A DNA stretch of 8,374 nt, from assembly GCA_016197345.1 (NCBI GenBank), contig JACPVY010000032.1:1-8374 (forward strand). Direction: 5' to 3'. Below are positions 1 to 5,475 of this stretch, in pieces. Position 1 is the first letter of the stretch; the number at the start of each line of letters is the position of its first letter. This DNA comes from Burkholderiales bacterium (lineage in GTDB: Bacteria > Pseudomonadota > Gammaproteobacteria > Burkholderiales > Burkholderiaceae_D). The notes under the pieces were generated by a model that was not told the origin of the DNA, made no database searches, and worked only from the letters and a program-made list of their open reading frames with translations. The translations under genes and the position numbers were made by a program.

Positions 1-69
1 AAAACTGTTGACGCTTTGATGAAGCTGGACTTGCCAGCTGGCGTTGATGTTGAAATCAAGTTGCAGTAA
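1..69 (+). CDS. rpsJ: 30S ribosomal protein S10, C-terminal end (partial, 5' end outside window)
   Basis: The first 69 bases read as 22 codons and a TAA stop. They end in KTVDALMKLDLPAGVDVEIKLQ-like residues; the core KTVDALMKLDLPAGVDV closely matches the last residues of bacterial S10 (E. coli KTVDALMRLDLAAGVDV). S10 sits in the head of the 30S subunit and, as NusE, also takes part in Nus-factor antitermination. Only the last fifth of the protein is visible, so the start and upstream context cannot be judged. In Burkholderiales rpsJ usually follows tuf at the end of the str operon. The terminator about 50 bases downstream fits that arrangement, but this is inference because the upstream genes are outside the window. 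Confidence 0.95.
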   Translation, partial: KTVDALMKLDLPAGVDVEIKLQ

Positions 70-79
70 TTTCACATAA

Positions 80-97
80 TCATCCCGCAAGGGGTGA
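80..97 (+). promoter_or_regulatory. Small GNRA-capped RNA hairpin after rpsJ
   Basis: Bases 80-86 (TCATCCC) pair with 91-97 (GGGGTGA) through seven base pairs, one of them a T-G wobble, closed by a GCAA tetraloop (87-90). It lies 10 bases after the rpsJ stop and has no T-run, so it is not itself an intrinsic terminator. It may protect the rpsJ 3' end. Its loop side (84-91) is also perfectly complementary to the downstream terminator arm (134-141), so it could be one half of a switch. The pairing is seen directly; the function is inferred. Confidence 0.45.
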
Positions 98-120
98 AAA
101 TCGAAGATTCCTAGAAAAAG

Positions 121-153
121 GCAGCCTGCGCATCTTGCGGGTTGCTTTTTTTT
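121..153 (+). terminator. Rho-independent terminator between rpsJ and rplC
   Basis: Bases 121-129 (GCAGCCTGC) pair with 137-145 (GCGGGTTGC) in a nine-base-pair stem that includes two G-T wobbles. The loop is seven bases (130-136) and eight consecutive T residues follow at 146-153. A run of A residues at 115-119 can pair with the T-run and lengthen the stem. This is a textbook intrinsic terminator on the plus strand. It would end, or attenuate, transcription arriving from rpsJ before rplC. E. coli has only a short gap between rpsJ and rplC, so a terminator here implies that rplC starts a separate transcription unit or is controlled by readthrough. Confidence 0.85.
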
Positions 154-163
154 ACGGTAGAAT
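135..163 (+). promoter_or_regulatory. Candidate sigma-70 promoter for the rplC operon
   Basis: TTGCGG at 135-140 and TAGAAT at 158-163 are separated by exactly 17 bases, the optimal sigma-70 spacing. Transcription would begin near 170, leaving a leader of about 88 bases before the rplC ATG. The -35 box lies in the loop and 3' arm of the terminator, so termination of rpsJ transcripts and initiation of rplC transcripts share DNA. GGCTTC follows at 168-173, as it does at the same offset in the promoter before rplN. The boxes are seen directly; activity is inferred. Confidence 0.6.
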
Positions 164-178
164 CTTCGGCTTCCGCGT

Positions 179-196
179 GGATTCGGTAACGGATCT
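179..196 (+). other. GNRA-capped hairpin in the rplC leader
   Basis: Bases 180-185 (GATTCG) pair with 190-195 (CGGATC) around a GTAA tetraloop at 186-189. A further G-T wobble (179-196) can extend the stem. It lies in the presumed 5' untranslated leader of the rplC transcript, about 10 bases after the predicted start point. It could stabilise the mRNA 5' end or be a protein-binding element. No match to a known ribosomal-protein leader could be recognised. Confidence 0.35.
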
Positions 197-257
197 GCGT
201 TTTATTTAGTTGTATTCACATCAGCCCCGCCCAATCGTAGGTGGGAATGGAGAAAAA

Positions 258-914
258 ATGAGCCTAGGCCTTCTTGGTCGCAAGGTTGGTATGATGCGCA
301 TCTTCACGGATGACGGGGATTCGATCCCAGTTACCGTGTTGGACGTGTCGAACAACCGTGTTGCGCAAATCAAAACGCCTGAAACGGACGGTTATACCGC
401 TGTTCAGGTTGCATTCGGTCATCGTCGTGCCTCCCGTGTTAACAAAGCTGCTGCTGGTCATTTCGCCAAAGCAGGCGTTGAAGCCGGCACCTTCCTCAAA
501 GAGTTCCATATTGATGCTGCTAAAGCTGCCGAACTGAAAGCGGGCGATGTAATCCCCGTCAGTCTGTTCGAAGTCGGTCAAAAGATCGACGTGCAAGGCG
601 TGTCCATCGGTAAGGGCTATGCAGGTACCATCAAGCGTCACAACTTTGCTTCTGGTCGCGCATCGCACGGTAACTCGCGTTCGCATAACGTACCTGGTTC
701 GATCGGTATGGCGCAGGATCCAGGTCGTGTTTTCCCTGGTAAGCGCATGACTGGTCACATGGGTGATGTTACATGCACCACACAAAACCTCGAAATCGCA
801 CGCATCGACGCTGAGCGTTCGTTGTTGTTGGTCAAGGGTGCTGTTCCTGGCGCGAAAAATGGTCAAGTGATTGTTCACCCAGCCATTAAAACCAAAGCAA
901 AGAAAGGAGCCTGA
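258..914 (+). CDS. rplC: 50S ribosomal protein L3
   Basis: L3 binds 23S rRNA early in 50S assembly, and its long central loop reaches toward the peptidyl-transferase centre. The protein is 218 residues, normal for Betaproteobacteria. It opens with the L3 signature [19 protein letters not shown], carries [12 protein letters not shown] near residues 66-77, and has the loop [20 protein letters not shown] at about 137-156. Gln153 in that loop aligns with E. coli Gln150, the residue methylated by PrmB. The start is the ATG at 258, with GGAG five bases upstream (249-252). An in-frame TTG at 210 would add 16 residues unlike L3 and is rejected. AAAGGAG near its 3' end serves rplD, which begins three bases after the stop. 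Confidence 0.98.
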   Translation: MSLGLLGRKVGMMRIFTDDGDSIPVTVLDVSNNRVAQIKTPETDGYTAVQVAFGHRRASRVNKAAAGHFAKAGVEAGTFLKEFHIDAAKAAELKAGDVIPVSLFEVGQKIDVQGVSIGKGYAGTIKRHNFASGRASHGNSRSHNVPGSIGMAQDPGRVFPGKRMTGHMGDVTCTTQNLEIARIDAERSLLLVKGAVPGAKNGQVIVHPAIKTKAKKGA

Positions 915-917
915 TAG

Positions 918-1538
918 ATGGAACTGAAGCTCCTGAATGAGCAAGGCCAATCGTCGGCAAATGTTAATGCCGCAGATACCGTGTTTGCTCGTGATTATAA
1001 CGAAGCGCTGATTCACCAAGTCGTTGTTGCTTACCAAGCGAATGCTCGCAGCGGTAACCGCAAACAAAAAGATCGTGAAGAAGTAAGTCATACGACCAAG
1101 AAGCCATGGCGTCAAAAAGGTACTGGCCGCGCTCGTGCTGGTATGTCGTCGTCCCCATTGTGGCGTGGCGGTGGTCGTATTTTCCCGAATTCGCCAGACG
1201 AAAACTTCTCGCACAAAGTCAACAAAAAGATGTATCGCGCAGGTATCTGCTCGATTCTGTCCCAGTTGGCGCGCGAAGGCCGTTTGTCCGTCGTTGAAAA
1301 CTTCTCGGTAGAAGCACCAAAGACCAAATTGCTGTCGCAAAAATTGCAAGGCATGGGCTTAGAATCGGTGTTGATCATCGTTGATGGCTTTGATGAAAAC
1401 CTGGCTTTGGCATCGCGTAACCTGCCTAACGTGCTGGTTGTCGAGCCACGTCATGCTGATCCACTCTCCTTGGTGTTCTACAAGAAGATTTTGGTCACCA
1501 AGGCTGCCTTGGCTAAGATTGAGGAGATGTTGGCATGA
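918..1538 (+). CDS. rplD: 50S ribosomal protein L4
   Basis: L4 lines the upper part of the nascent-peptide exit tunnel together with L22. In E. coli it also represses the S10 operon at both translation and transcription. The protein has 206 residues, the usual bacterial size. The tunnel loop is clear at about residues 61-93 ([15 protein letters not shown], then [13 protein letters not shown]), the region where macrolide-resistance changes map. The globular C-terminal part (LIIVDGF, NVLVVEP) is intact. Its Shine-Dalgarno AAAGGAG (902-908) lies in the end of rplC. The TGA stop overlaps the rplW ATG as ATGA, which suggests translational coupling. The E. coli-type L4 target lies upstream of rpsJ and is not in view. 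Confidence 0.98.
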   Translation: MELKLLNEQGQSSANVNAADTVFARDYNEALIHQVVVAYQANARSGNRKQKDREEVSHTTKKPWRQKGTGRARAGMSSSPLWRGGGRIFPNSPDENFSHKVNKKMYRAGICSILSQLAREGRLSVVENFSVEAPKTKLLSQKLQGMGLESVLIIVDGFDENLALASRNLPNVLVVEPRHADPLSLVFYKKILVTKAALAKIEEMLA

Positions 1539-1852
1539 GCGCGACATTGAAACATAGTGAAGAGCGCTTGATGAAGGTGCTAGTTGCACCAGTCATCTCG
1601 GAAAAAGCAACCATGGTTGCTGAAAAGAACGAGCAAGTGATGTTCCGCGTTCTGCCAGATGCCACCAAGCTCGAAATCAAAGCAGCAGTTGAAATGCTGT
1701 TCAAAGTTGAGGTTGAGTCGGTGCAAACCGTGAACCGCATGGGTAAGCAAAAGCGTTCTGGCCGTTTCACTGGTCGTCGCAATCACACCAAGCATGCGTA
1801 TGTTTGCCTCAAATCCGGTCAGGAAATTAACTTCACCGAGGAGGCTGCATAA
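1535..1852 (+). CDS. rplW: 50S ribosomal protein L23
   Basis: L23 sits at the mouth of the exit tunnel and docks trigger factor and SRP. The protein is 105 residues. The segment [20 protein letters not shown] at about 15-34 is the family hallmark, and Glu23 in ISEK corresponds to the trigger-factor contact Glu18 of E. coli. The C-terminal part ([21 protein letters not shown]) is normal. The ATG at 1535 overlaps the rplD stop by four bases and has GAGGAG at 1521-1526, eight bases upstream. The later ATG at 1571 would remove 12 residues that other betaproteobacterial L23 proteins have. Its last codons contain GAGGAGG (1838-1844), the ribosome-binding site of rplB, and its TAA shares one base with the rplB ATG. 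Confidence 0.97.
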   Translation: MSATLKHSEERLMKVLVAPVISEKATMVAEKNEQVMFRVLPDATKLEIKAAVEMLFKVEVESVQTVNRMGKQKRSGRFTGRRNHTKHAYVCLKSGQEINFTEEAA

Positions 1853-2495
1853 TGGCACTCGTTAAGATGAAACCGACTTCCCCAGGTCGTCGTGGTATGG
1901 TCAAGGTCGTTAATCCCGACCTGTACAAAGGCCGTCCACTGGCAGCTTTGGTTGAAAAGAAGTCGAAAACTGCTGGCCGTAATAACAACGGTCACATCAC
2001 TACCCGTCATATCGGTGGTGGTCATAAGCAGCATTATCGTGTGATCGATTTCAAACGCACCAAGGATGGTATTCCAGACAAGGTTGAGCGTATTGAATAC
2101 GATCCAAACCGTACCGCTAACATCGCTTTGTTGTGCTACGCCGATGGCGAGCGCGCTTACATCATCGCCTCCAAAGGCATGGCTGTGGGCGACCAAGTGA
2201 TGAGTGGTTCGGCTGCTCCGATCAAATCGGGCAACTGCTTGCCAATCCGCAATATCCCAGTCGGCACCACCATGCATTGCGTGGAAATGTTGCCAGGCAA
2301 GGGGGCGCAAATGGCACGTACCGCAGGTGCTGTGTGGTCATGAACCCAATCGACCATCCTCATGGTGGTGGTGAAGGTCGTACCGCAGCAGGTCGTCATC
2401 CAGTGTCGCCGTGGGGCCAACAGACCAAGGGCAAGAAGACGCGTCGCAATAAGCGCACGACTTCCATGATCGTCTCGCGCCGTGGCAAGAAATAA
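1852..2495 (+). pseudogene. rplB: 50S ribosomal protein L2, broken by an out-of-frame internal deletion
   Basis: L2 is a primary 23S rRNA-binding protein needed for subunit joining and peptidyl transfer. From the ATG at 1852 (GAGGAGG seven bases upstream), 160 codons read as good L2, from [15 protein letters not shown] to [12 protein letters not shown]. The frame then gives VWS and a TGA at 2341-2343. From 2334 another frame gives [20 protein letters not shown] to the L2 end MIVSRRGKK, stopping at 2495. That part holds the catalytically important DHPHGGGEG histidines (His229 region in E. coli). The two parts total 213 residues against about 275, so some 62 codons are absent: the second half of the SH3-like RNA-binding domain, which normally carries LRLRSGE, the GEVGN segment and RWRG-RPTVRG. 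The missing length is about 184-188 bases, not a multiple of three. The flanking genes are intact. An assembly or consensus error is the likeliest cause because L2 is essential. Confidence 0.93.
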
Positions 2496-2505
2496 GGGGT
2501 AACAC

Positions 2506-2781
2506 ATGACACGTTCATTGAAAAAAGGGCCGTTTTGTGACGCCCATTTGGTCAAAAAAGTCGAGGCAGCGCAAGCTACCAAAGACAAAAAGCCGATCAA
2601 GACTTGGTCCCGTCGTTCGACCATCATGCCTGATTTTATCGGCTTGACTATCGCAGTACACAATGGCAAGCAACATGTGCCAGTGTATGTCTCCGAAAAT
2701 ATGGTCGGTCACAAACTCGGCGAATTCGCGTTGACTCGTACGTTTAAGGGTCACGCTGCCGACAAAAAGGCGAAGAAATAA
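2506..2781 (+). CDS. rpsS: 30S ribosomal protein S19
   Basis: S19 lies in the head of the 30S subunit, forms a complex with S13 and contacts the A-site tRNA region. The protein is 91 residues, the standard length. It starts [15 protein letters not shown] and has the diagnostic central block [25 protein letters not shown] split by the usual loop, followed by [18 protein letters not shown]. The start has AAGGGG at 2494-2499, overlapping the end of the rplB remnant. The ten-base gap after the rplB stop is normal for the operon. The intact gene and spacing directly after the damaged rplB argue against a wider rearrangement. Its stop codon overlaps the rplV ATG by one base. Confidence 0.98.
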   Translation: MTRSLKKGPFCDAHLVKKVEAAQATKDKKPIKTWSRRSTIMPDFIGLTIAVHNGKQHVPVYVSENMVGHKLGEFALTRTFKGHAADKKAKK

Positions 2782-3110
2782 TGGAAACCAAAGCTATCCT
2801 AAAAGGTGTCCGCCTGTCCGACCAGAAAGGTCGGTTGGTGGCTGACCTGATTCGCGGCAAGAAAGTTGATCAAGCTCTCAACATCTTGCAATTTAGCCCG
2901 AAGAAAGGTGCTGCGATCATCAAGAAAGTGCTCGAATCCGCAATTGCGAATGCTGAGCACAACGATGGTGCAGACATCGACGAGCTGAAAGTGAAGACGA
3001 TTTACGTCGAAAAAGGGCCGATCCTGAAGCGCTTCACCGCGCGTGCAAAAGGTCGCGGCGATCGTATCTCTAAGCAATCCTGTCACATTTACGTGACTGT
3101 CGGTAACTAA
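2781..3110 (+). CDS. rplV: 50S ribosomal protein L22
   Basis: L22 forms, with L4, the narrowest part of the exit tunnel and contacts all six 23S rRNA domains. The protein is 109 residues, typical. The N-terminal [20 protein letters not shown] and the tunnel hairpin at about 76-102 ([20 protein letters not shown]) are complete. This is the loop altered in macrolide-resistant and SecM-insensitive mutants elsewhere. The ATG shares its A with the rpsS stop (TAATG). Only a modest AAGG (2767-2770) precedes it at ten bases, so translation probably depends on coupling with rpsS. Confidence 0.98.
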   Translation: METKAILKGVRLSDQKGRLVADLIRGKKVDQALNILQFSPKKGAAIIKKVLESAIANAEHNDGADIDELKVKTIYVEKGPILKRFTARAKGRGDRISKQSCHIYVTVGN

Positions 3111-3119
3111 GGAGTCACG

Positions 3120-3938
3120 ATGGGACAGAAGATACACCCAACAGGTTTCCGCCTTTCAGTCACCCGTAACTGGGCGTCGCGTTGGTATGCGGGCAATGGC
3201 AACTTTGCTCAAATGCTGAACGAAGACTTGAAAGCACGTACCTATTTGAAGAAAAAGCTGAAAAACGCTTCCGTCGGCCGCATCGTTATTGAGCGTCCAG
3301 CTAAGAATGCGCGTTTCACTGTTTATAGCTCGCGTCCGGGCGTTGTGATTGGTAAAAAAGGCGAAGACATCGAAGTCTTGAAAGCCGATTTGACCAAAAT
3401 CATGGGCGTGCCAGTGCATGTCAATATCGAAGAAATTCGTAAGCCAGAGATCGATGCACAATTGATCGCTGACTCGATTTCGCAGCAGCTCGAAAAACGT
3501 ATCATGTTCCGCCGCGCTATGAAACGCGCAATGCAGAACGCGATGCGCTTGGGCGCACTCGGTATCAAGATCATGTCGTCTGGTCGTTTGAACGGCATCG
3601 AAATCGCACGTAAAGAATGGTATCGCGAAGGCCGCGTGCCTCTGCATACCTTGCGCGCTGATATCGACTACGGCACCAGCGAAGCGTCTACCACCTACGG
3701 CATCATCGGTGTCAAAGTGTGGGTTTACAAAGGTGATCGTTTGGCTAATGGCGAAACGCCAGTGGTCGAAGTTGCTGGCGAAGACGACAAGAAGCGCCGT
3801 GGCCCACGCCGTGAAGATGGCAAGCCAGCAGGTCGCGCCCGTCCAAAGCGTGAAGGTCAAGCAGCTGGTGCACCAGGTGCTGGCGCCCCCGCTGGTAAGC
3901 GTCCCGCACGTAGCGGTGCAGATAAGGCAGGAGAATAA
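3120..3938 (+). CDS. rpsC: 30S ribosomal protein S3, with extended basic C-terminal tail
   Basis: S3 lies at the mRNA entry pore of the 30S head and helps unwind mRNA. The start [18 protein letters not shown] is diagnostic. A type II KH domain follows, with its GXXG loop as GKKG at residues 78-81 ([17 protein letters not shown]). The C-terminal S3 domain ([32 protein letters not shown], given here as a description of positions near 133-162) is complete. At 272 residues it is about 40 longer than E. coli S3. The extra length is a low-complexity tail rich in Lys, Arg, Pro, Ala and Gly from about residue 218. Such tails are common in Burkholderiales S3 and probably contact rRNA or mRNA. TAAGGAG (3108-3114) places the ribosome five bases from the ATG. 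Confidence 0.97.
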   Translation: MGQKIHPTGFRLSVTRNWASRWYAGNGNFAQMLNEDLKARTYLKKKLKNASVGRIVIERPAKNARFTVYSSRPGVVIGKKGEDIEVLKADLTKIMGVPVHVNIEEIRKPEIDAQLIADSISQQLEKRIMFRRAMKRAMQNAMRLGALGIKIMSSGRLNGIEIARKEWYREGRVPLHTLRADIDYGTSEASTTYGIIGVKVWVYKGDRLANGETPVVEVAGEDDKKRRGPRREDGKPAGRARPKREGQAAGAPGAGAPAGKRPARSGADKAGE

Positions 3939-3940
3939 TC

Positions 3941-4360
3941 ATGCTGCAACCAAAACGTAGAAAATATCGTAAAGAGCAAAAAGGCCGTAACACAGGTATT
4001 TCGCACGAACGCGGCACCGCCGTTTCGTTTGGCGAATTTGGCCTGAAAGCGGTTGGTCGTGGTCGTTTGACCGCGCGTCAAATCGAAGCTGCTCGTCGTG
4101 CTATGACGCGTCATATCAAACGTGGCGGCCGTATTTGGATTCGGATTTTCCCGGACAAACCAATTTCGCAAAAACCTGCTGAAGTCCGTATGGGTAACGG
4201 TAAGGGTAATCCGGAATACTATGTCGCTGAGATCCAGCCAGGTAAAGTGCTGTACGAGATGGATGGTGTTGATGAAGCGTTGGCACGGGAAGCATTCCGT
4301 CTGGCATCTGCAAAGCTGCCATTGGCTACCACTTTCGTCGTCCGCCAAGTCGGCCAATAA
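3941..4360 (+). CDS. rplP: 50S ribosomal protein L16
   Basis: L16 organises the A-site architecture of the 50S subunit and is added late in assembly. The protein is 139 residues, from [17 protein letters not shown] to [10 protein letters not shown]. The near-invariant core [14 protein letters not shown] at about 61-74, followed by [18 protein letters not shown], is intact. Arg83 in EVRMGNGKG corresponds to Arg81 of E. coli, the site hydroxylated by the YcfD-type oxygenase. The N-terminal loop reads [12 protein letters not shown], slightly longer than the E. coli GKATRG-type loop, which accounts for the extra residues and resembles Oxalobacteraceae. AGGAG at 3929-3933 is seven bases before the ATG and lies inside the end of rpsC. 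Confidence 0.98.
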   Translation: MLQPKRRKYRKEQKGRNTGISHERGTAVSFGEFGLKAVGRGRLTARQIEAARRAMTRHIKRGGRIWIRIFPDKPISQKPAEVRMGNGKGNPEYYVAEIQPGKVLYEMDGVDEALAREAFRLASAKLPLATTFVVRQVGQ

Positions 4361-4372
4361 TAGGAGTTGTAT

Positions 4373-4564
4373 ATGAAAGCAACTGAACTCCGCGGCAAAG
4401 ACCAAGATGCTCTGAAAAAAGAGTTGAATGAGTTGTTGAAGGCACAATTCGGCCTGCGCATGCAAATCGCTACGCAGCAACTGAATAACACTGCACAACT
4501 CAAAAAGGTGCGCCGCGATATCGCGCGTGTGAAAACGGTCATGAACGTGAAGGACGCCAAATAA
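4373..4564 (+). CDS. rpmC: 50S ribosomal protein L29
   Basis: L29 is a small two-helix protein near the tunnel exit beside L23. It forms part of the docking surface for trigger factor and SRP. The protein has 63 residues: [10 protein letters not shown], then [20 protein letters not shown] and [15 protein letters not shown], the standard L29 helical hairpin. The start chosen is the ATG at 4373, with AGGAG at 4362-4366 six bases away. A TTG at 4367 is in frame but touches the Shine-Dalgarno and would add only two residues. The TAA shares one base with the rpsQ ATG (TAATG), so the two are likely coupled. Confidence 0.97.
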   Translation: MKATELRGKDQDALKKELNELLKAQFGLRMQIATQQLNNTAQLKKVRRDIARVKTVMNVKDAK

Positions 4565-4836
4565 TGAACGATCAAGTGAAAAAGCCGCTCAAGCGCACAC
4601 TAATCGGTAAAGTGGTGTCGGACAAGATGGACAAGACCGTCACCGTATTGATTGAGCGCCATGTGAAACATCCGCTGTACGGGAAAATCATCATGCGTTC
4701 GAACAAGTATCACGCACACGATGAGACCAATCAGGTCAAAGAAGGTGATGTGGTTGAGATTCAAGAAGGTCGTCCGATTTCGAAGACCAAAGCTTGGACC
4801 GTGACCCGTGTGGTACAAGCCGCGCAAGTGGTGTAA
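4564..4836 (+). CDS. rpsQ: 30S ribosomal protein S17
   Basis: S17 is an OB-fold primary binder of the 16S rRNA 5' domain. The protein has 90 residues. [33 protein letters not shown] at the N-terminal half and the downstream [19 protein letters not shown] are the family blocks, both complete. GAAGGA (4549-4554) lies nine bases upstream inside rpmC. This is the last gene of the S10-type block. A 261-base gap with a promoter follows, as in E. coli where rpsQ also ends the S10 operon. No clear T-tailed terminator follows it, so readthrough into the spc block is possible. Confidence 0.98.
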   Translation: MNDQVKKPLKRTLIGKVVSDKMDKTVTVLIERHVKHPLYGKIIMRSNKYHAHDETNQVKEGDVVEIQEGRPISKTKAWTVTRVVQAAQVV

Positions 4837-4842
4837 TACAAG

Positions 4843-4895
4843 CGTCACAAAGCTTTAAAATATTTGTTGCGAGCCCAGCATTTTCATGTAATAAT
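4843..4895 (+). promoter_or_regulatory. Strong candidate sigma-70 promoter for the spc block, with AT-rich upstream region
   Basis: TTGCGA at 4867-4872 and AATAAT at 4890-4895 are separated by 17 bases. A TG at 4887-4888 makes an extended -10 motif. The stretch 4848-4866 is nearly all A and T and sits where an UP element would contact the RNA polymerase alpha subunits. Transcription should start near 4902, giving a leader of about 195 bases before rplN. The position matches that of the spc promoter in E. coli. The sequence just after the -10 is GC-rich (GCTGGGC), as in promoters under stringent control. All elements are seen directly; activity and control are inferred. Confidence 0.72.
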
Positions 4896-4903
4896 GCTGG
4901 GCT
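4872..4903. repeat. Perfect 11-bp inverted repeat across the rplN promoter
   Basis: Bases 4872-4882 (AGCCCAGCATT) are the exact reverse complement of 4893-4903 (AATGCTGGGCT), separated by ten bases. A G-T pair at 4871/4904 can extend it. In RNA it is a stable hairpin, but no T-run follows on either side, so it lacks the tail of an intrinsic terminator. In DNA it covers the promoter spacer, -10 box and probable start site. It could be an operator, a transcript-end hairpin for the S10 block, or both. Confidence 0.7.
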
Positions 4904-5097
4904 TCGTTCATCTAAGTGCTGCAAAAAAGAATCCAGGCAACCCTGTCCGAGATTCGTGGCCTTGAGGGAAGAAGTTTTGGAAGTCATCGACCCAAACAGT
5001 GCGCTTCAAGCATGAAGTAATCTGGCGGGACCAAGACTGACCGCGACAGAACCCGCATGGTGCGGATTAAGCGGCTTAAGTTGGGAAAGAAAATACT
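4896..5097 (+). other. Long structured leader before rplN
   Basis: This stretch holds no recognisable protein gene. It can form several hairpins. GAATC-CAGG (4929-4937) pairs with CCTG (4942-4945) and GATTC (4951-4955), leaving a five-base bulge. CTTCA (5004-5008) pairs with TGAAG (5013-5017). CCGCA (5053-5057) pairs with TGCGG (5061-5065), and TTAAG (5067-5071) with CTTAA (5075-5079). GCGGG (5025-5029) is a rival partner for CCCGC (5052-5056). The rplN ribosome-binding site is weak (GGGA at 5083-5086, 11 bases from the ATG). Leaders of this kind often host ribosomal-protein feedback, but no known motif is recognised here. Confidence 0.4.
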
Positions 5098-5101
5098 ATG
5101 A
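5057..5101 (+). CDS. Possible 14-codon upstream ORF overlapping the rplN start
   Basis: ATG at 5057 opens a frame of 14 codons, [14 protein letters not shown], that ends at TGA 5099-5101. The stop overlaps the rplN ATG as ATGA, the same arrangement used between rplD and rplW. The peptide is very basic. Part of it is encoded by two imperfect 9-base tandem copies (CGGATTAAG, CGGCTTAAG; 5063-5080). No good Shine-Dalgarno precedes the ATG, and the start lies in a small hairpin. It could couple translation onto rplN, whose own site is weak, or it may be chance. Confidence 0.25.
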   Translation: MVRIKRLKLGKKIL

Positions 5102-5466
5102 TTCAAACCGAAAGCCGGCTCGAAGTAGCCGACAACACGGGTGCAAAAGAAGTTATGTGCATCAAGGTGTTGGGTGGTTCCAAGCGCCGTTACGCTGGCA
5201 TTGGCGACGTGATCAAAGTAACTGTCAAAGTTGCTGCGCCACGTGGTCGTGTCAAAAAGGGCGAAATTTATAACGCCGTGGTGGTTCGCACCGCAAAAGG
5301 CGTGCGTCGTCAAGACGGTTCGTTGGTGAAATTTGACGGCAACGCTGCTGTCTTGTTGAACGCTAAGTTAGAACCAATTGGCACACGTATTTTTGGGCCA
5401 GTAACGCGTGAACTGCGTTCCGAGCGCTTCATGAAAATCGTGTCGCTCGCGCCTGAAGTTCTGTAA
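5098..5466 (+). CDS. rplN: 50S ribosomal protein L14
   Basis: L14 is a beta-barrel protein on the 50S subunit face that forms bridges to 16S rRNA. It is also the docking site of the silencing factor RsfS. The protein is 122 residues, exactly the usual size. [19 protein letters not shown] at the N-terminus, [16 protein letters not shown], and the end [16 protein letters not shown] are all standard. The first gene of the spc block, it follows a promoter and a leader of about 195 bases. The Shine-Dalgarno is weak and distant (GGGA, 11-base spacer), unlike most neighbours. That may mean regulated or coupled initiation. Confidence 0.98.
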   Translation: MIQTESRLEVADNTGAKEVMCIKVLGGSKRRYAGIGDVIKVTVKVAAPRGRVKKGEIYNAVVVRTAKGVRRQDGSLVKFDGNAAVLLNAKLEPIGTRIFGPVTRELRSERFMKIVSLAPEVL

Positions 5467-5475
5467 GGAAGACTT

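Noticed and set aside
210..257. An upstream in-frame TTG start for rplC
   Set aside because: The added 16 residues do not resemble L3, no ribosome-binding site precedes the TTG, and the ATG at 258 has GGAG at good spacing.
264..1349. A 361-residue open frame on the minus strand opposite rplC and rplD
   Set aside because: It lies wholly opposite two unmistakable ribosomal-protein genes, resembles no known family, and reflects their biased codon use.
2329..2345. Programmed frameshifting or ribosome bypass as the explanation of the L2 frame change
   Set aside because: About 62 conserved codons are absent from the DNA, so changing frame could not restore L2, and no slippery heptamer with a downstream structure is seen.
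2133..2495. The frame containing the L2 C-terminus read as a separate 120-residue gene
   Set aside because: Only the part from about 2334 on is L2. The upstream portion is an out-of-frame reading of the L2 N-terminal half, so this is a fragment of broken rplB.
4794..5015. A 73-residue frame running from rpsQ into the gap before rplN
   Set aside because: It has no start signal, its first part is an out-of-frame reading of rpsQ, and no family resemblance is seen.
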